DNA from: Actinopolyspora lacussalsi
GTDB taxonomy: Bacteria > Actinomycetota > Actinomycetes > Mycobacteriales > Pseudonocardiaceae
DNA length: 64,000 nt
Assembly (NCBI GenBank): GCA_030803735.1
Contig: JAURUC010000001.1
Coordinates: forward strand, 1,063,501-1,127,500
Direction of reading: 5' to 3'
The number at the start of each line of letters is the position of its first letter. Positions within the stretch are counted from its first letter, which is position 1. The position numbers and the translations under genes are program-made. Under the pieces are notes generated by a model. It was not told the origin of the DNA. It did not search any database and saw nothing but the letters and a program-made list of their open reading frames with translations. Positions 35,475 through 44,816 of the stretch are shown one piece after another.

Positions 35475-37228
35475 TCGCCACGGCAGGTCACGTGGACCAC
35501 GGCAAGTCCACGCTCATCAAAGCCCTGACCGGCAGCGATCCGGACAGGTGGGCCGAGGAACGACGTCGCGGGCTGACCATCGACCTGGGATTCGCGTGGA
35601 CGACCCTGCCCGGTGGCGAGACGATGGCGTTCGTCGACGTGCCCGGTCATCAGCGATTCGTGCGCAACATGCTGGCCGGGGTCGGCGAGGTCGCGGGCGT
35701 GCTGTTCGTGGTGGCCGCCGACGAGGGGTGGATGCCGCAGTCGGACGAGCACCTGCAGGCGTTGCACGCCCTGCGCGTGCGGCGAGGGGTGCTGGCGATC
35801 ACGCGCGGCGATCTCGCCGCCCCGCTCCCCGCGCTGGAACAGGCACGACGGCGACTGGCGGGCAGCTCGCTGGCGGGAATTCCCGAAGTGGTCGTCAGTG
35901 GAACCACCGGGGCCGGGTTGCCCGAACTCACCGGGAAGCTCGACGACCTCGCGGGTCTGCTCCCGAATCCCGACCCCACCGCCGACGTGCGGCTGTGGCT
36001 GGACCGCTGCTTCAGCGTTCGAGGCGCGGGGACGGTGGTGACCGCGACGTTGTCCGCGGGCACGCTGGCCCGAGGCGACGAACTCGTGGTGGCCGGAACC
36101 GGAAAACGCGTGACTGTCCGGGGACTGCGGAGCCTCGGAGAGGAGTACGAAACGGTCCGCGCGACGGCGCGGGTCGCGCTGAACCTGCGCGGGGTGCACG
36201 TGGGGGAACTCGATCGCGGGGACGCGTTGCTGACACCGGGGGCGTGGCGGAGCACCGACCGGGTGGACGTGCTGTTGCGGGACGGGGGATCCGGCGAACT
36301 GCCCCGCGAACTGGGCATGCACATCGGTGCGGCCACGAACGAGGTGCGGCTGCGGCCGTTGGGAGCGGACACCGCGCGACTCTCGCTGCGTGTCGGGCTT
36401 CCGCTGCGGATCGGTGACAACGCGCTGCTGCGGGACGCCGGACAGCACCGGATCCCCGCAGGGATCCACGTTCTCGACGCGCGTCCGCCGGAGTTGCGTC
36501 GTCGGGGCGCTGCCGCCGCCCGCGCTCACGAGCTGGAGCGGGCGAGAGATCAGCCCGCGGGCGCCGTGCTGCTCGCGAGGGATCGCGCGATCCGCGCCTC
36601 GGAACTCCGCGTCCTGGGAGCGTCCCCTCCCCCACATGCCCTGGTGGTCGGGGACTGGCTGCTGGATCCGACCGCCCGGGACGAGTACGCGACACGGCTC
36701 GTCGAGCTCCTCGAACGGATCCACCGAGAGGACCCGATGGCGGACGGTCTCTCCGAGCAGGAAGCGGCACGGCAGCTGCGCCTGCCCCACGCATCGTTGC
36801 TGCCGCTGGTGCTGAACTCGGCGGCTGCCGCCGGGATCGGAACGAGCGACGGGAGGCTGCGGCTGCGAGGCCCCGAGCTGAGCGAGCACGTGCGGCGGGG
36901 CGTCACAGCTATCCGTGCTCGGCTGGCTCGGCACCCCTTCGACGCACCCACCGCGGCAGAACTCCGAGAACTCGGACTGGACAACGAACAACTCGGCGCG
37001 GCGAACAAGGCCGGTCAGCTGCTTCGGATCGGCGAGGGAATCCACCTGCTGCCGGGGGCGTTGCGGCGGGCGCGGGACGTGCTGGCCGCGCTGCCGGAAC
37101 CGTTCACCCCGAGCGAGGCACGTGATGCCCTGGAAACGAGCCGTCGGGTGGTCGTCCCGTTGCTGGAACGGCTCGCCCGCGAGGGCTACACCCGACGACT
37201 TCCCGACGGAACCCACCGAGTGCGCTGA
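35465..37228 (+). CDS. selB: Selenocysteine-specific elongation factor SelB
   Basis: A 587-residue translation factor that delivers Sec-tRNA to UGA codons marked by a SECIS hairpin. The GTPase domain shows G1 GHVDHGKST, the RRGLTIDLGFAW switch I region and G3 DVPGHQRF. The usual G4 TKxD reads ITRGDL, so the lysine is replaced. Domains II and III follow (~180-340). The C-terminal winged-helix repeats (about 370-587), including FTPSEARDALETSRRVVVPL, bind the SECIS RNA. ATG overlaps the selA end. Confidence 0.95.
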   Translation: MRVIATAGHVDHGKSTLIKALTGSDPDRWAEERRRGLTIDLGFAWTTLPGGETMAFVDVPGHQRFVRNMLAGVGEVAGVLFVVAADEGWMPQSDEHLQALHALRVRRGVLAITRGDLAAPLPALEQARRRLAGSSLAGIPEVVVSGTTGAGLPELTGKLDDLAGLLPNPDPTADVRLWLDRCFSVRGAGTVVTATLSAGTLARGDELVVAGTGKRVTVRGLRSLGEEYETVRATARVALNLRGVHVGELDRGDALLTPGAWRSTDRVDVLLRDGGSGELPRELGMHIGAATNEVRLRPLGADTARLSLRVGLPLRIGDNALLRDAGQHRIPAGIHVLDARPPELRRRGAAAARAHELERARDQPAGAVLLARDRAIRASELRVLGASPPPHALVVGDWLLDPTARDEYATRLVELLERIHREDPMADGLSEQEAARQLRLPHASLLPLVLNSAAAAGIGTSDGRLRLRGPELSEHVRRGVTAIRARLARHPFDAPTAAELRELGLDNEQLGAANKAGQLLRIGEGIHLLPGALRRARDVLAALPEPFTPSEARDALETSRRVVVPLLERLAREGYTRRLPDGTHRVR

Positions 37229-37264
37229 ACGGTCCCGACGGGAACAAGAACCGCCCGCTCGCGG

Positions 37265-37299
37265 CCGGTCGGCGGATGGCCCTCCCCTGCGCCGACCGG
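37265..37299 (+). terminator. Hairpin terminator candidate after selB
   Basis: CCGGTCGGCG and CGCCGACCGG form a perfect 10-bp stem with a 15-base loop, 37 bp after the selB stop. No U-tract follows, which is common in GC-rich actinobacteria. Confidence 0.5.
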
Positions 37300-37432
37300 G
37301 TGACCGACGCGAAGAGGTTTGCCGGGCCGCGTCAGCTGGGCATCCAGCCTGCAGGGACAACGCGTGCCTCGCGGAGGCGTGTTCTGCGGGACCACCGGCT
37401 GCGGGGGCCACCGGTCGGGTGAGGAGGAAACC

Positions 37433-38470
37433 ATGCCGCACAAGATCTGGGCGGGTTCGCTCAAGTTCGGTCTGGTGACCATTCCCGTCGGGTTGTACAG
37501 CGCCACCGAGGACCACGGCATCCGCTTCAACCAGTACGAGCGCGGAACCCACGACAGGGTGCGTTACCGCAGAATCAACGAGCGAACGGGTAGAGAGCTG
37601 GAAGGCGACGAGGTCGTCAGGGGGCTGGAGGTCGACGGCACGCTGGTCACGGTCGAGCAGCGCGAGCTGGACGACATCGCCCCGGAGCGTTCCGGAACGA
37701 TCGAGATAGCGGAGTTCGTGGCGCTGTCCGAGATCGATCCCGTGTACTTCCAGAAGGCGTACTGGGTCGCTCCCGCCGACAGGCGGAACGCCAGGGGATA
37801 CAGCCTGCTGCGTCGTGCGATGGCCGAGACCGAACGAGTGGGCATAGCCACCTTCGTGTTCCGCGGCAAGGAGTACCTGACCGCACTGCGCCCCGAGAAC
37901 GAAGCGTTGGTGCTGCACACCATGTTCTTTCTCGACGAGATACGGGACCCCGCGAACGTGCTGGAACACGCTCCACCTGAGGACTCGTACGGCTCGCGGG
38001 AACTGCGGCTGGCCGGCGATCTGATCAGGTCGATGAGCACCGCGTGGCACCCGGAGGAACACGTCGACACGCACACCGCCCGGATCGAACGACTGCTCGC
38101 GGACAAGGCGGCGGGACGTGCTCCCCGGAGCGGGGCCGAGCACGTCGAAACGACCGCGACCGTGGATCTGGCCGAGGCGCTGCGCCGCAGCGCCGAACAT
38201 GCCCGCGCCGGGAAGAAACGGTCCGGGAGCGGGGGTGAGCGCCCGGACCGCGGCACCGAGCGCTCGGAGCCCGCACCGGTGTCCACCCTGACCCGCGAGG
38301 AGCTTCGGAGACGAGCACGCGAGCTCGACATCCGGGGCAGATCCAAGCTCAACCGGGCACAGCTGGAAAAGGCCATCACCGAATCACCCGGTGTGCACGG
38401 AGGTGGGCGGACAACCGAGGAGGAGACCGGAGCCGGGTCACGAGAACGACCTCGAAAAGCAAGGAGGTAA
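37433..38470 (+). CDS. ku: Non-homologous end-joining protein Ku with C-terminal SAP-like domain
   Basis: A 345-residue bacterial Ku. It begins MPHKIWAGSLKFGLVTIPV and has the ring core (EGDEVVRGLEVDG, VYFQKAYWVAPADR, LVLHTMFFLDEIRDP). It binds double-strand DNA ends as a homodimer and recruits LigD. After ~265 residues it carries a charged linker and a SAP-like helix-extended-loop-helix (TREELRRRARELDIRGRSKL), a DNA-binding extension seen in some actinobacterial Ku proteins. GAGGAGG precedes the ATG. A LigD polymerase-domain gene lies 4 kb downstream. Confidence 0.93.
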   Translation: MPHKIWAGSLKFGLVTIPVGLYSATEDHGIRFNQYERGTHDRVRYRRINERTGRELEGDEVVRGLEVDGTLVTVEQRELDDIAPERSGTIEIAEFVALSEIDPVYFQKAYWVAPADRRNARGYSLLRRAMAETERVGIATFVFRGKEYLTALRPENEALVLHTMFFLDEIRDPANVLEHAPPEDSYGSRELRLAGDLIRSMSTAWHPEEHVDTHTARIERLLADKAAGRAPRSGAEHVETTATVDLAEALRRSAEHARAGKKRSGSGGERPDRGTERSEPAPVSTLTREELRRRARELDIRGRSKLNRAQLEKAITESPGVHGGGRTTEEETGAGSRERPRKARR

Positions 38471-38474
38471 CTCA

Positions 38475-38545
38475 CCTTGAGCCCAGCGGATGCGTTAGCC
38501 TTGAGCGAAACCGACGCAGGAATGGCGAACCGCGTCGCTCATGTT
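38475..38545 (+). promoter_or_regulatory. Promoter/operator region of the Clp ATPase gene
   Basis: Two direct CCTTGAGC repeats (38475-38482, 38499-38506) resemble half-sites of the HspR HAIR element (CTTGAGT-N7-ACTCAAG). GGAAT-N19-GTT (38519-38545) fits the SigR consensus of Streptomyces. Both are heat/redox stress signals known for clp genes. No full inverted HAIR is present. Confidence 0.4.
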
Positions 38546-38592
38546 GTACGAGACGCGATCCGCAACGAAGCGTGCGAACGAAAGAGGTAGTA

Positions 38593-41121
38593 ATGACCAA
38601 CTTCTTCGGTTCCGGTGGGCCCGGTTCGAGTCCGTTCGACGACTTCCTCGCCCGGTTTCTCGGCGGTCAGGGCGGCACGCCGCGACCGGTGCAACGTGTC
38701 GACATCACCCGTCTGATGACCCACCAGGCCCAGGAACTGATGGCTGCCGCCGCGCGGTTCACGGCCGAACACGGCGGACACGACCTGGACGCGCATCACC
38801 TGTTGTGGGCGGCGACCCAGACCGATACGACGCGTTCGATGCTCGAACGGGCAGGTGCGGACCCCGCCGCGATCGCCCAGGGAGTCGAGCAGCAGCTACC
38901 GCAGACCGAGAGCACCGACCAGCCGCCCGCGCTGACTCCGGCCGCCAAGCGGGCGCTGCTGGACGCGCACCGGGTCGCCCGCGCGGTGGGCTCGTCCTAC
39001 ATCGGCCCGGATCACCTGCTGCTCGCGTTGGCGGCGAATCAGGAATCCACGGCGGGCCAGATGCTGGCAGCGGCCCACGTGACCCTGGAGTCGCTGCAGA
39101 GCGGGGCGTCCGCCCGCGGCTCCGGCGGTCAGCAGACCACCGAGGCACAGCAGCACAGCCCGACCCCCACGCTGGACGAGTACGGCCAGGACCTGACCTC
39201 ACGCGCCCGTGACGGCGGACTGGACCCGGTCATCGGTCGCGAGTCGGAGATCGAGCAGACCGTGGAGGTGCTCTCGCGCCGCACGAAGAACAACCCGGTG
39301 CTCATCGGTGAGGCCGGTGTCGGCAAGACCTCGGTCGTGGAGGGCATCGCGCAGCGCATCGTCGACGGCGAGGTCCCCGATGTGCTGGCGAACAAGCGAG
39401 TGGTGCAGCTCGACGTGTCCGGGGTGGTCGCGGGTACCCGCTACCGGGGCGACTTCGAGGAACGGATGAACAAGATCATCGAAGAGATCAGCCAGCAGAG
39501 CGAACAGCTGATCATCTTCATCGACGAGCTGCACACCGTCGTCGGCGCGGGCGGCTCCGAGGGCGCCGTGGACGCGGGCAACATGCTCAAGCCGAGACTG
39601 GCCCGGGGTGATCTGCACGTCGTCGGGGCCACGACACTGGACGAGTACCGCAAGAACATCGAGAAGGACGCCGCGCTGGAACGTCGCTTCCAGCGCATCG
39701 ACGTCGCCGAGCCCAGTGTGGAGGAGACGGTCCAGATCATGCGGGGGTTGCGGGACCGTTACGAGGCGCACCACCAGGTGCGGTTCAACGACGAGGCGAT
39801 CAACGCCGCCGCCGAGCTCTCCGACCGCTACGTCACGGACCGCTATCTGCCGGACAAGGCCATCGACCTGCTCGATCAGGCCGGGGCGCGCAAACGTCTG
39901 CGCAACCGCACCCCCACGACCGATGTCCGCGAGCTGGAGGAGCAGGCCGAACAGCTCAGCAGGGACAAGGCCCAGGCGGTCACGAACGAGAACTACGAGC
40001 AGGCTTCGCAGCTGCGGGACGAGATAAACCAGGTGCAGACGAGGATCCGACAGCAGCGGCACAGCCCCGACGGGATCCCGGAGGTCGGTTCGACGGACAT
40101 CGCGGAGGTCGTGTCCCGGGCCACCGGAATCCCGGTCACGCAGCTGACCGAGGAGGAGAAGGGCAGGCTGATGCGGCTGGAGGAGCAGCTGCATCACCGG
40201 GTCGTCGGTCAGGGCGAAGCGGTTCACGCGGTCTCCCGCGCGGTACGCCGCTCACGAACCGGCATGGGAGATCCGAACCGGCCGGTCGGCACCTTCCTGT
40301 TCCTGGGGCCGACCGGGGTCGGCAAGACCGAATTGGCCCGCGCGCTGGCCGAGTCGCTGTTCGGTGACCAGGACCGGATGATCCGGCTGGACATGAGCGA
40401 GTACCAGGAGGCGCACACCGCCAGTCGGATGGTCGGCGCTCCCCCGGGCTACGTCGGTTACGGCGAGGCGGGCCAGCTCACCGAGGAGGTCCGGCGCAGG
40501 CCCTACTCCGTGGTGCTGCTCGACGAGATCGAGAAGGCACACATCGACGTGTTCAACATCCTGCTGCAGGTCATGGAGGACGGCCGCCTCACCGACGGCC
40601 AAGGACGCACTGTGGACTTCCGGAACACGGTGCTGATCATGACCAGCAACCTCGGTTCGGACATCATCTCCAACCGTTCCGGGGTACTCGGGTTCAGCAC
40701 CAGGGAGGAGGAACAGACCACCGAGGCGGCACGGGACCGGTTGATGGTTCGACTCCGTGACTCGTTCCGCCCCGAGTTCCTCAACCGGATCGACGAGATC
40801 GTGGTGTTCCGCAAACTGGAGTCGGACCAGCTGCGCAGCATCACCGAACTGTTGTTGGACGAGACCAGGCAGCGACTGCGGGCACAGGGCATCGACATCA
40901 CGTTCGAGTCGGACGCGGTGGACTGGCTGACCGAACACGGCCACCAACCCGATTACGGTGCCCGCCCACTGCGGCGGACCATCCAGCGGGAAGTGGACGA
41001 CTCGATCTCGGACCTGCTGCTGGACGGGGAACTCGCCCACGGTCAACGCGTGGTCGTCGGAGCCGACCAGGACCGGCTGCGGTTCTCGGTGCAACCGCAA
41101 CCGGCGGAGGCCTCCGCCTGA
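38593..41121 (+). CDS. ClpC-type AAA+ ATPase
   Basis: An 842-residue class I Clp/Hsp100 protein with two AAA+ modules (Walker A GEAGVGKT and GPTGVGKT; Walker [10 protein letters not shown] and [11 protein letters not shown]). An N-terminal double-Clp repeat domain (~40-175) follows a glycine-rich leader ([15 protein letters not shown]). A UVR-like coiled segment ([18 protein letters not shown]) sits between the modules instead of the long ClpB middle domain, which favours ClpC. GVLGF could be the ClpP-docking loop. The leader is unlike the housekeeping ClpC, suggesting a stress-specific paralogue. Confidence 0.88.
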   Translation: MTNFFGSGGPGSSPFDDFLARFLGGQGGTPRPVQRVDITRLMTHQAQELMAAAARFTAEHGGHDLDAHHLLWAATQTDTTRSMLERAGADPAAIAQGVEQQLPQTESTDQPPALTPAAKRALLDAHRVARAVGSSYIGPDHLLLALAANQESTAGQMLAAAHVTLESLQSGASARGSGGQQTTEAQQHSPTPTLDEYGQDLTSRARDGGLDPVIGRESEIEQTVEVLSRRTKNNPVLIGEAGVGKTSVVEGIAQRIVDGEVPDVLANKRVVQLDVSGVVAGTRYRGDFEERMNKIIEEISQQSEQLIIFIDELHTVVGAGGSEGAVDAGNMLKPRLARGDLHVVGATTLDEYRKNIEKDAALERRFQRIDVAEPSVEETVQIMRGLRDRYEAHHQVRFNDEAINAAAELSDRYVTDRYLPDKAIDLLDQAGARKRLRNRTPTTDVRELEEQAEQLSRDKAQAVTNENYEQASQLRDEINQVQTRIRQQRHSPDGIPEVGSTDIAEVVSRATGIPVTQLTEEEKGRLMRLEEQLHHRVVGQGEAVHAVSRAVRRSRTGMGDPNRPVGTFLFLGPTGVGKTELARALAESLFGDQDRMIRLDMSEYQEAHTASRMVGAPPGYVGYGEAGQLTEEVRRRPYSVVLLDEIEKAHIDVFNILLQVMEDGRLTDGQGRTVDFRNTVLIMTSNLGSDIISNRSGVLGFSTREEEQTTEAARDRLMVRLRDSFRPEFLNRIDEIVVFRKLESDQLRSITELLLDETRQRLRAQGIDITFESDAVDWLTEHGHQPDYGARPLRRTIQREVDDSISDLLLDGELAHGQRVVVGADQDRLRFSVQPQPAEASA

Positions 41122-41188
41122 TCGGGCTTCCGGTCGGGACTCTCGACGGGTGAGGCCCCATCCCCACGGGGCCGACACCGGGTAACGG

Positions 41189-41220
41189 CGGGCGGCGATT
41201 CCATCCGGAGTCGCCGCCCG
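41189..41220. terminator. Bidirectional terminator between the Clp gene and a USP gene
   Basis: CGGGCGGCGA/TCGCCGCCCG is a perfect 10-bp stem with a 12-base loop, followed by TTCTCGTGTCTC on the + strand. A weaker GGCCCC/GGGGCC hairpin lies just upstream. It separates convergent genes. Confidence 0.65.
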
Positions 41221-41280
41221 TTCTCGTGTCTCTGCTCGTCCTCGTGTCGACCGCCCGGTTACTCCGGCTCGGGTGAGCAC

Positions 41281-42168
41281 TCAGCGAGCCACGAGGACCG
41301 GACAGGGCGCGTGGTGCAGCAGTGTCTGGCTGGTCGATCCCAGCAGCAGCCCCGCCAGCCCGCCGCGACCACGTGCCCCCACCACCACCAGTTGGGCGTT
41401 GTCGGCCTGTTCCAGCAGCAGTCGTGCGGGTTTGCCGTAACCGACCACCTCGTGCACCGGCACGTCGGGATAGTCCTCCCGCCAGCCCGCCAGCACTTCG
41501 GCGAGCAGCCGCTGTTCGTCGGCGCGGACGGACTCCCAGGTCTTGTCCGCCTGCTCGCGGGTCCACAACTCCCCCACCACCAGGTCGTGCCAGGCATGCA
41601 CCGCCATGATCCCGGTCGAGCGGGACGAGGCCATGTCGAACGCCCACCGCAGCGCGAGCTCACCGGGCCCGGAACCGTCCACACCGACGACGACGGGGAG
41701 GCCGGGGGGCTCCGCACCCTCGTCGGGCTCGCGAACCACCGCCACCGGACACTGCCCGTGGTGTGTCAACGCGATCGCGACCGAGCCCAGTATCACCCCG
41801 CTGAAACTGCCGAGACCACGGCTACCGACCACGACCAATCGTGCCGTGCTGGACTCGTCCAGCAGCACGGTGCGGGCGGATCCGGTACGTACGGCCGTGT
41901 CCACCACGAGTTCCGGGTCCTCGGCGGCCGCGATTTCCCGAGCGTCGCGCAACCAGTCGCTGACGAACTCCTGTGCCGTCTCGTTGGTGGGTTCCGGTGT
42001 GGAGGTTCCCAGCGTGTCGGGAACATAACCCAGGGCGGAGACGTCCGCGTGCACCAACCGCAGCGGTGCCGAACGGTGGGATGCCTCGCGAGCTGCCCAA
42101 CGCACGGCTTCGAAAGCGGTGGGAGAACCGTCGATTCCGACCAGAATCGGCTTCGCGATGGTAGACAT
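41281..42168 (-). CDS. Tandem-domain universal stress protein
   Basis: A 295-residue protein with two UspA domains. Each has the start motif (ILVGIDGSPTAFEAVRWAA; VVVGVDGSGPGELALRW) and the ATP-binding glycine loop (GSRGLGSFSGVILGS; GARGRGGLAGLLLGST). This layout equals the mycobacterial Rv2005c/Rv2623-type proteins induced under hypoxia. Cytosolic. GGAGTGA precedes the ATG. It lies between the Clp ATPase and LigD genes and is one of six USP genes in the window. Confidence 0.92.
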   Translation of the reverse strand: MSTIAKPILVGIDGSPTAFEAVRWAAREASHRSAPLRLVHADVSALGYVPDTLGTSTPEPTNETAQEFVSDWLRDAREIAAAEDPELVVDTAVRTGSARTVLLDESSTARLVVVGSRGLGSFSGVILGSVAIALTHHGQCPVAVVREPDEGAEPPGLPVVVGVDGSGPGELALRWAFDMASSRSTGIMAVHAWHDLVVGELWTREQADKTWESVRADEQRLLAEVLAGWREDYPDVPVHEVVGYGKPARLLLEQADNAQLVVVGARGRGGLAGLLLGSTSQTLLHHAPCPVLVAR

Positions 42169-42383
42169 GTCTCACTCCGGTGGTCGTGGCCTCGGTCCGG
42201 ACGGGGATGGAGGTCGGCGCGGTGTCCCGAGCCTGCCGGGACTGCCGGGAGCGGCGCCCGGAACCAACCATGACACCTGCCGTAGCGGGCCGCAGCGATC
42301 CGAGGAGCCACCGCCCCGGATCCGCCGCGCGAGCGTTCACCGATCCGGCGGGCTGACGTGCGGAGCACTCTGTCCGGTGCGGC

Positions 42384-43286
42384 CTACCGCATCCGGGACA
42401 GCAGGCTCCGCGCGTGCGTGGCCGACCGAGCGTAATCAGCGAACTCGTCCCACGGGTCGCCGTAGGCACGCAACCGCGCGGGCATGTCGTGGATGGTGAA
42501 CGCGGCCGGACCGACCGAGTCCAACTCCGACCACCACAGCGGAGCGGCGACCGGTGCACCGGTGCGGGCACGCACCGCGTACGGCGCTACCGCGGTCTGG
42601 GCATAGCCGTTGCGCAGATAGTCGACGAAAACGCGTTCGCCGCGTTCCTTCTTGCGCTGCTCGACGGTCAGTCTCGCGGGCTGCCGCGCGACCAGCAGCC
42701 GGGCTACGGCGAAGGCCAGTTCGTGCGACTCGTCGAACGAGAGCTCGCCACGTATCGGGGTGACCACGTGAAACCCGCGGGATCCGGTGGTCATCGGGAA
42801 GGGAACGAGGCCGAGTTCCTCCAGAGCCTCGCCGACCAGGTGAGCAGCCGTGCGCAGCGACTCGGGCTCGTCGACCGACGGATCGAGATCGAACACCAGC
42901 CGGTCCGGCACCGCCGGATGCTCCTGGGTGGACAACCACGGATGAGGGGTCAGGCAGGCCTGCCCGGCGAGGTAGAGCAGTGTCGGAGCGTCACCACAGA
43001 CCACGAGCTCGTTGTGCCCACCGCTCTTCTTGGTCACCCGGACGCGGCGGATCCACTCGGGGAAGAAGTCCGGCACGTTGTGCTGCACGATACGTTCACC
43101 GTCGATGCCGTCCGGAAACCGCTCCATGACCATCGGACGGCCACGCAGGTGGGGCAGCATCGTCGGAGCCACCTCGCGGTAGTAGGAGACGATCCGCTGC
43201 TTGGTGATCCCGTCGATGGGAAAGAGCACCTTCCCGGGACGGGAAACGTTGACAGACCTACCGTCAACGTCGAACGAGACGTTCAA
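42384..43286 (-). CDS. Stand-alone LigD-type polymerase (NHEJ primase-polymerase)
   Basis: A 300-residue archaeo-eukaryotic primase-superfamily polymerase, as in the PolDom of LigD: SRPGKVLFPIDGITKQRIVS, RPMVMERFPDGIDGERIVQH, the catalytic DxD in LVFDLDPSVDEP, and the GSRGFHVVTPI nucleotide-binding segment. It fills or extends broken ends with ribo- and deoxynucleotides during Ku-dependent joining. No ligase or nuclease domain is attached, so these must be encoded elsewhere. A TTG start with CGGAG upstream is assumed. Confidence 0.9.
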   Translation of the reverse strand: MNVSFDVDGRSVNVSRPGKVLFPIDGITKQRIVSYYREVAPTMLPHLRGRPMVMERFPDGIDGERIVQHNVPDFFPEWIRRVRVTKKSGGHNELVVCGDAPTLLYLAGQACLTPHPWLSTQEHPAVPDRLVFDLDPSVDEPESLRTAAHLVGEALEELGLVPFPMTTGSRGFHVVTPIRGELSFDESHELAFAVARLLVARQPARLTVEQRKKERGERVFVDYLRNGYAQTAVAPYAVRARTGAPVAAPLWWSELDSVGPAAFTIHDMPARLRAYGDPWDEFADYARSATHARSLLSRMR

Positions 43287-43753
43287 GTATCCGCTCCGGA
43301 CTGCTGGGCAACGGCTTACTGGAGCTTTCCGGTCGTGCTGTACGGGGGAGGCGCCGCCGAGCGGTGTCCTCCCCGGACTCCCCTTGAGGATGCGACTGTG
43401 AGGCGAAACACGCCACCGGAGTCACACGTGCTTGACCCGCGACACGCCGCACCGAACAGCCGCGGAGTCACCCGGTGGCCGGTGGGTACGATTCGGTCGG
43501 TGACCATGAATATGCGAACATTCGAAGTATCACGCGAATGGACGTTGCGTTACCGCGGCCCCACTCGGTAGGCGCGAACGCCAACGCGGGACAGTCCAGC
43601 CGGGTGTGCGTACCGTTGTCGGCATTACCGTCACGTACCTCCGGTGGGAAGTGACAACTGGTTCGTGGGCCGAGCCACAACCGCAGAGGCTCCGGTTGGA
43701 CGACACGTGACCTTTCGGTTACCGGCTACGACGCCGACGAGGGAAGGACCGAG
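43287..43753. other. Intergenic region with a long hairpin
   Basis: 467 bp without a supported gene. A compound hairpin at 43345-43374 pairs GGGGAGG-CGCCGC with GCGGTG-CCTCCCC around a CGA loop. It lies upstream of the LigD-type gene. An imperfect dyad GTGACC-TTTC-GGTTAC (43707-43722) lies 31 bp before the next gene and could be an operator. A 21-codon frame at 43506-43571 lacks a ribosome binding site. Confidence 0.5.
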
Positions 43754-44275
43754 GTGGATACCGAGACCGCGCAGACCGACGACCTTCGGCTCGTTGCGCT
43801 GCAAAGCGCCGTGAACTGCACCGACATGTTCGTCCGTTTCACCCTGAGCGAGTGGTCGCTGCGCCCGATGACCGACGAGGCGACAGCGGCGGCCACCCGG
43901 CTCGTCTCCGCCGTCGTCGAGCACTCGGATTCGCAGTCACCGGGGTTCGTCTCGGTCCGGCTGCGGATTCACGGCAACAATCTGGTGATCGAGGTCGAGG
44001 ACGACCAGAGTGTGCTTCCCCCCGCTGTCTCGTCGAACCTCGCGGGGGTGCACACCGGTGTGGTCTCGCCCGAGGGACGTGGCCGCATCGTCTGGTGCGA
44101 GCTGGAGCTGCCGCAGGGGATGCGTGCTTCCGACGTTCCGCTTCCTCGCCGGGAGCCGAAGCGTTCCAACGCCTCCGAGCAGTCGGAGGACCTTCCCGAT
44201 GACGTCGATCCACAGGTGATGGAGCGGCTGCTGTCCGGGCTGAGCAAACGCGAGCCCGACTCCGATTCACAGTAG
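43754..44275 (+). CDS. HATPase-like (anti-sigma/RsbW-type) regulatory protein
   Basis: A 173-residue protein. Residues 20-120 follow the GHKL ATPase layout of RsbW-like proteins: VRFTLSEWSLRPMTDEATAA, then LVSAVVEHSD at the N-box place, SVRLRIHGNNLVIEVEDDQS at the G1 place, and GRGRIVWCELELPQ. The key N-box asparagine is missing and the G1 glycines are weak, so ATP binding is doubtful. The charged tail continues to residue 173. It may be a degenerate anti-sigma factor or partner-binding protein. GTG start at 43754. Confidence 0.65.
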   Translation: MDTETAQTDDLRLVALQSAVNCTDMFVRFTLSEWSLRPMTDEATAAATRLVSAVVEHSDSQSPGFVSVRLRIHGNNLVIEVEDDQSVLPPAVSSNLAGVHTGVVSPEGRGRIVWCELELPQGMRASDVPLPRREPKRSNASEQSEDLPDDVDPQVMERLLSGLSKREPDSDSQ

Positions 44276-44419
44276 TTCGGTAACTCCCCGCTGGCACGCG
44301 ACCCGGTGACGCACCAGGTCGGTGATCACCGGTGGGGATCTGCCCGGGAGTTTCCCGCCGGATCCGGGGATTGTGGGGGTGGGCGACCGTTTCGAGCGAG
44401 CCGTGTGGGAACGACGAAC

Positions 44420-44812
44420 ATGACACTCCCGCGACCCGACGAACAGCGACCCCGACGGGTCGCTGTTTACGGCACGTTGCGCAGCACTGGTTCGGCCGGC
44501 GACCTCATGAGATCCCTGGCGAGCCTGCGGGAGAACGACACTCTGCTCCCGGGACGGCTCTACGACACCGGGCAGGGGTATCCGGCTTTCGTCCCCACGG
44601 AGGCATCTCCCGGGAGGAACGAGGGGATTCCCGCTGAGGTCTACGTACTGCGGGAACCGGAGCGATCACTGCCGGTTCTGGATCGCTACGAAGGTCCAGA
44701 ATACCTCCGCCGCGTTCACACACTCCGGGACCATCGCCGGTGCTGGGTCTACGTCTGGCGTGGTTCGGTGTCCGGCATGACCGAACTCTCCCACGGTTGG
44801 AGCGAGTCCTGA
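44420..44812 (+). CDS. Gamma-glutamylcyclotransferase-like (AIG2/GGCT) protein
   Basis: A 130-residue GGCT-fold protein. VAVYGTLRS is the glycine-loop motif that binds the substrate carboxylates, and LPVLDRYEGPEYLRR contains the presumed catalytic glutamate. Members release 5-oxoproline from gamma-glutamyl compounds, or act on other gamma-glutamylamines; the substrate here is unknown. The start at 44420 is the natural N-terminus; upstream sequence has no family match. Confidence 0.75.
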   Translation: MTLPRPDEQRPRRVAVYGTLRSTGSAGDLMRSLASLRENDTLLPGRLYDTGQGYPAFVPTEASPGRNEGIPAEVYVLREPERSLPVLDRYEGPEYLRRVHTLRDHRRCWVYVWRGSVSGMTELSHGWSES

Positions 44813-44816
44813 CGGT

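Noticed and set aside
43506..43571. A 21-codon frame starting ATG-AAT-ATG
   Set aside because: No ribosome binding site, no hydrophobic or other recognisable character; likely chance.
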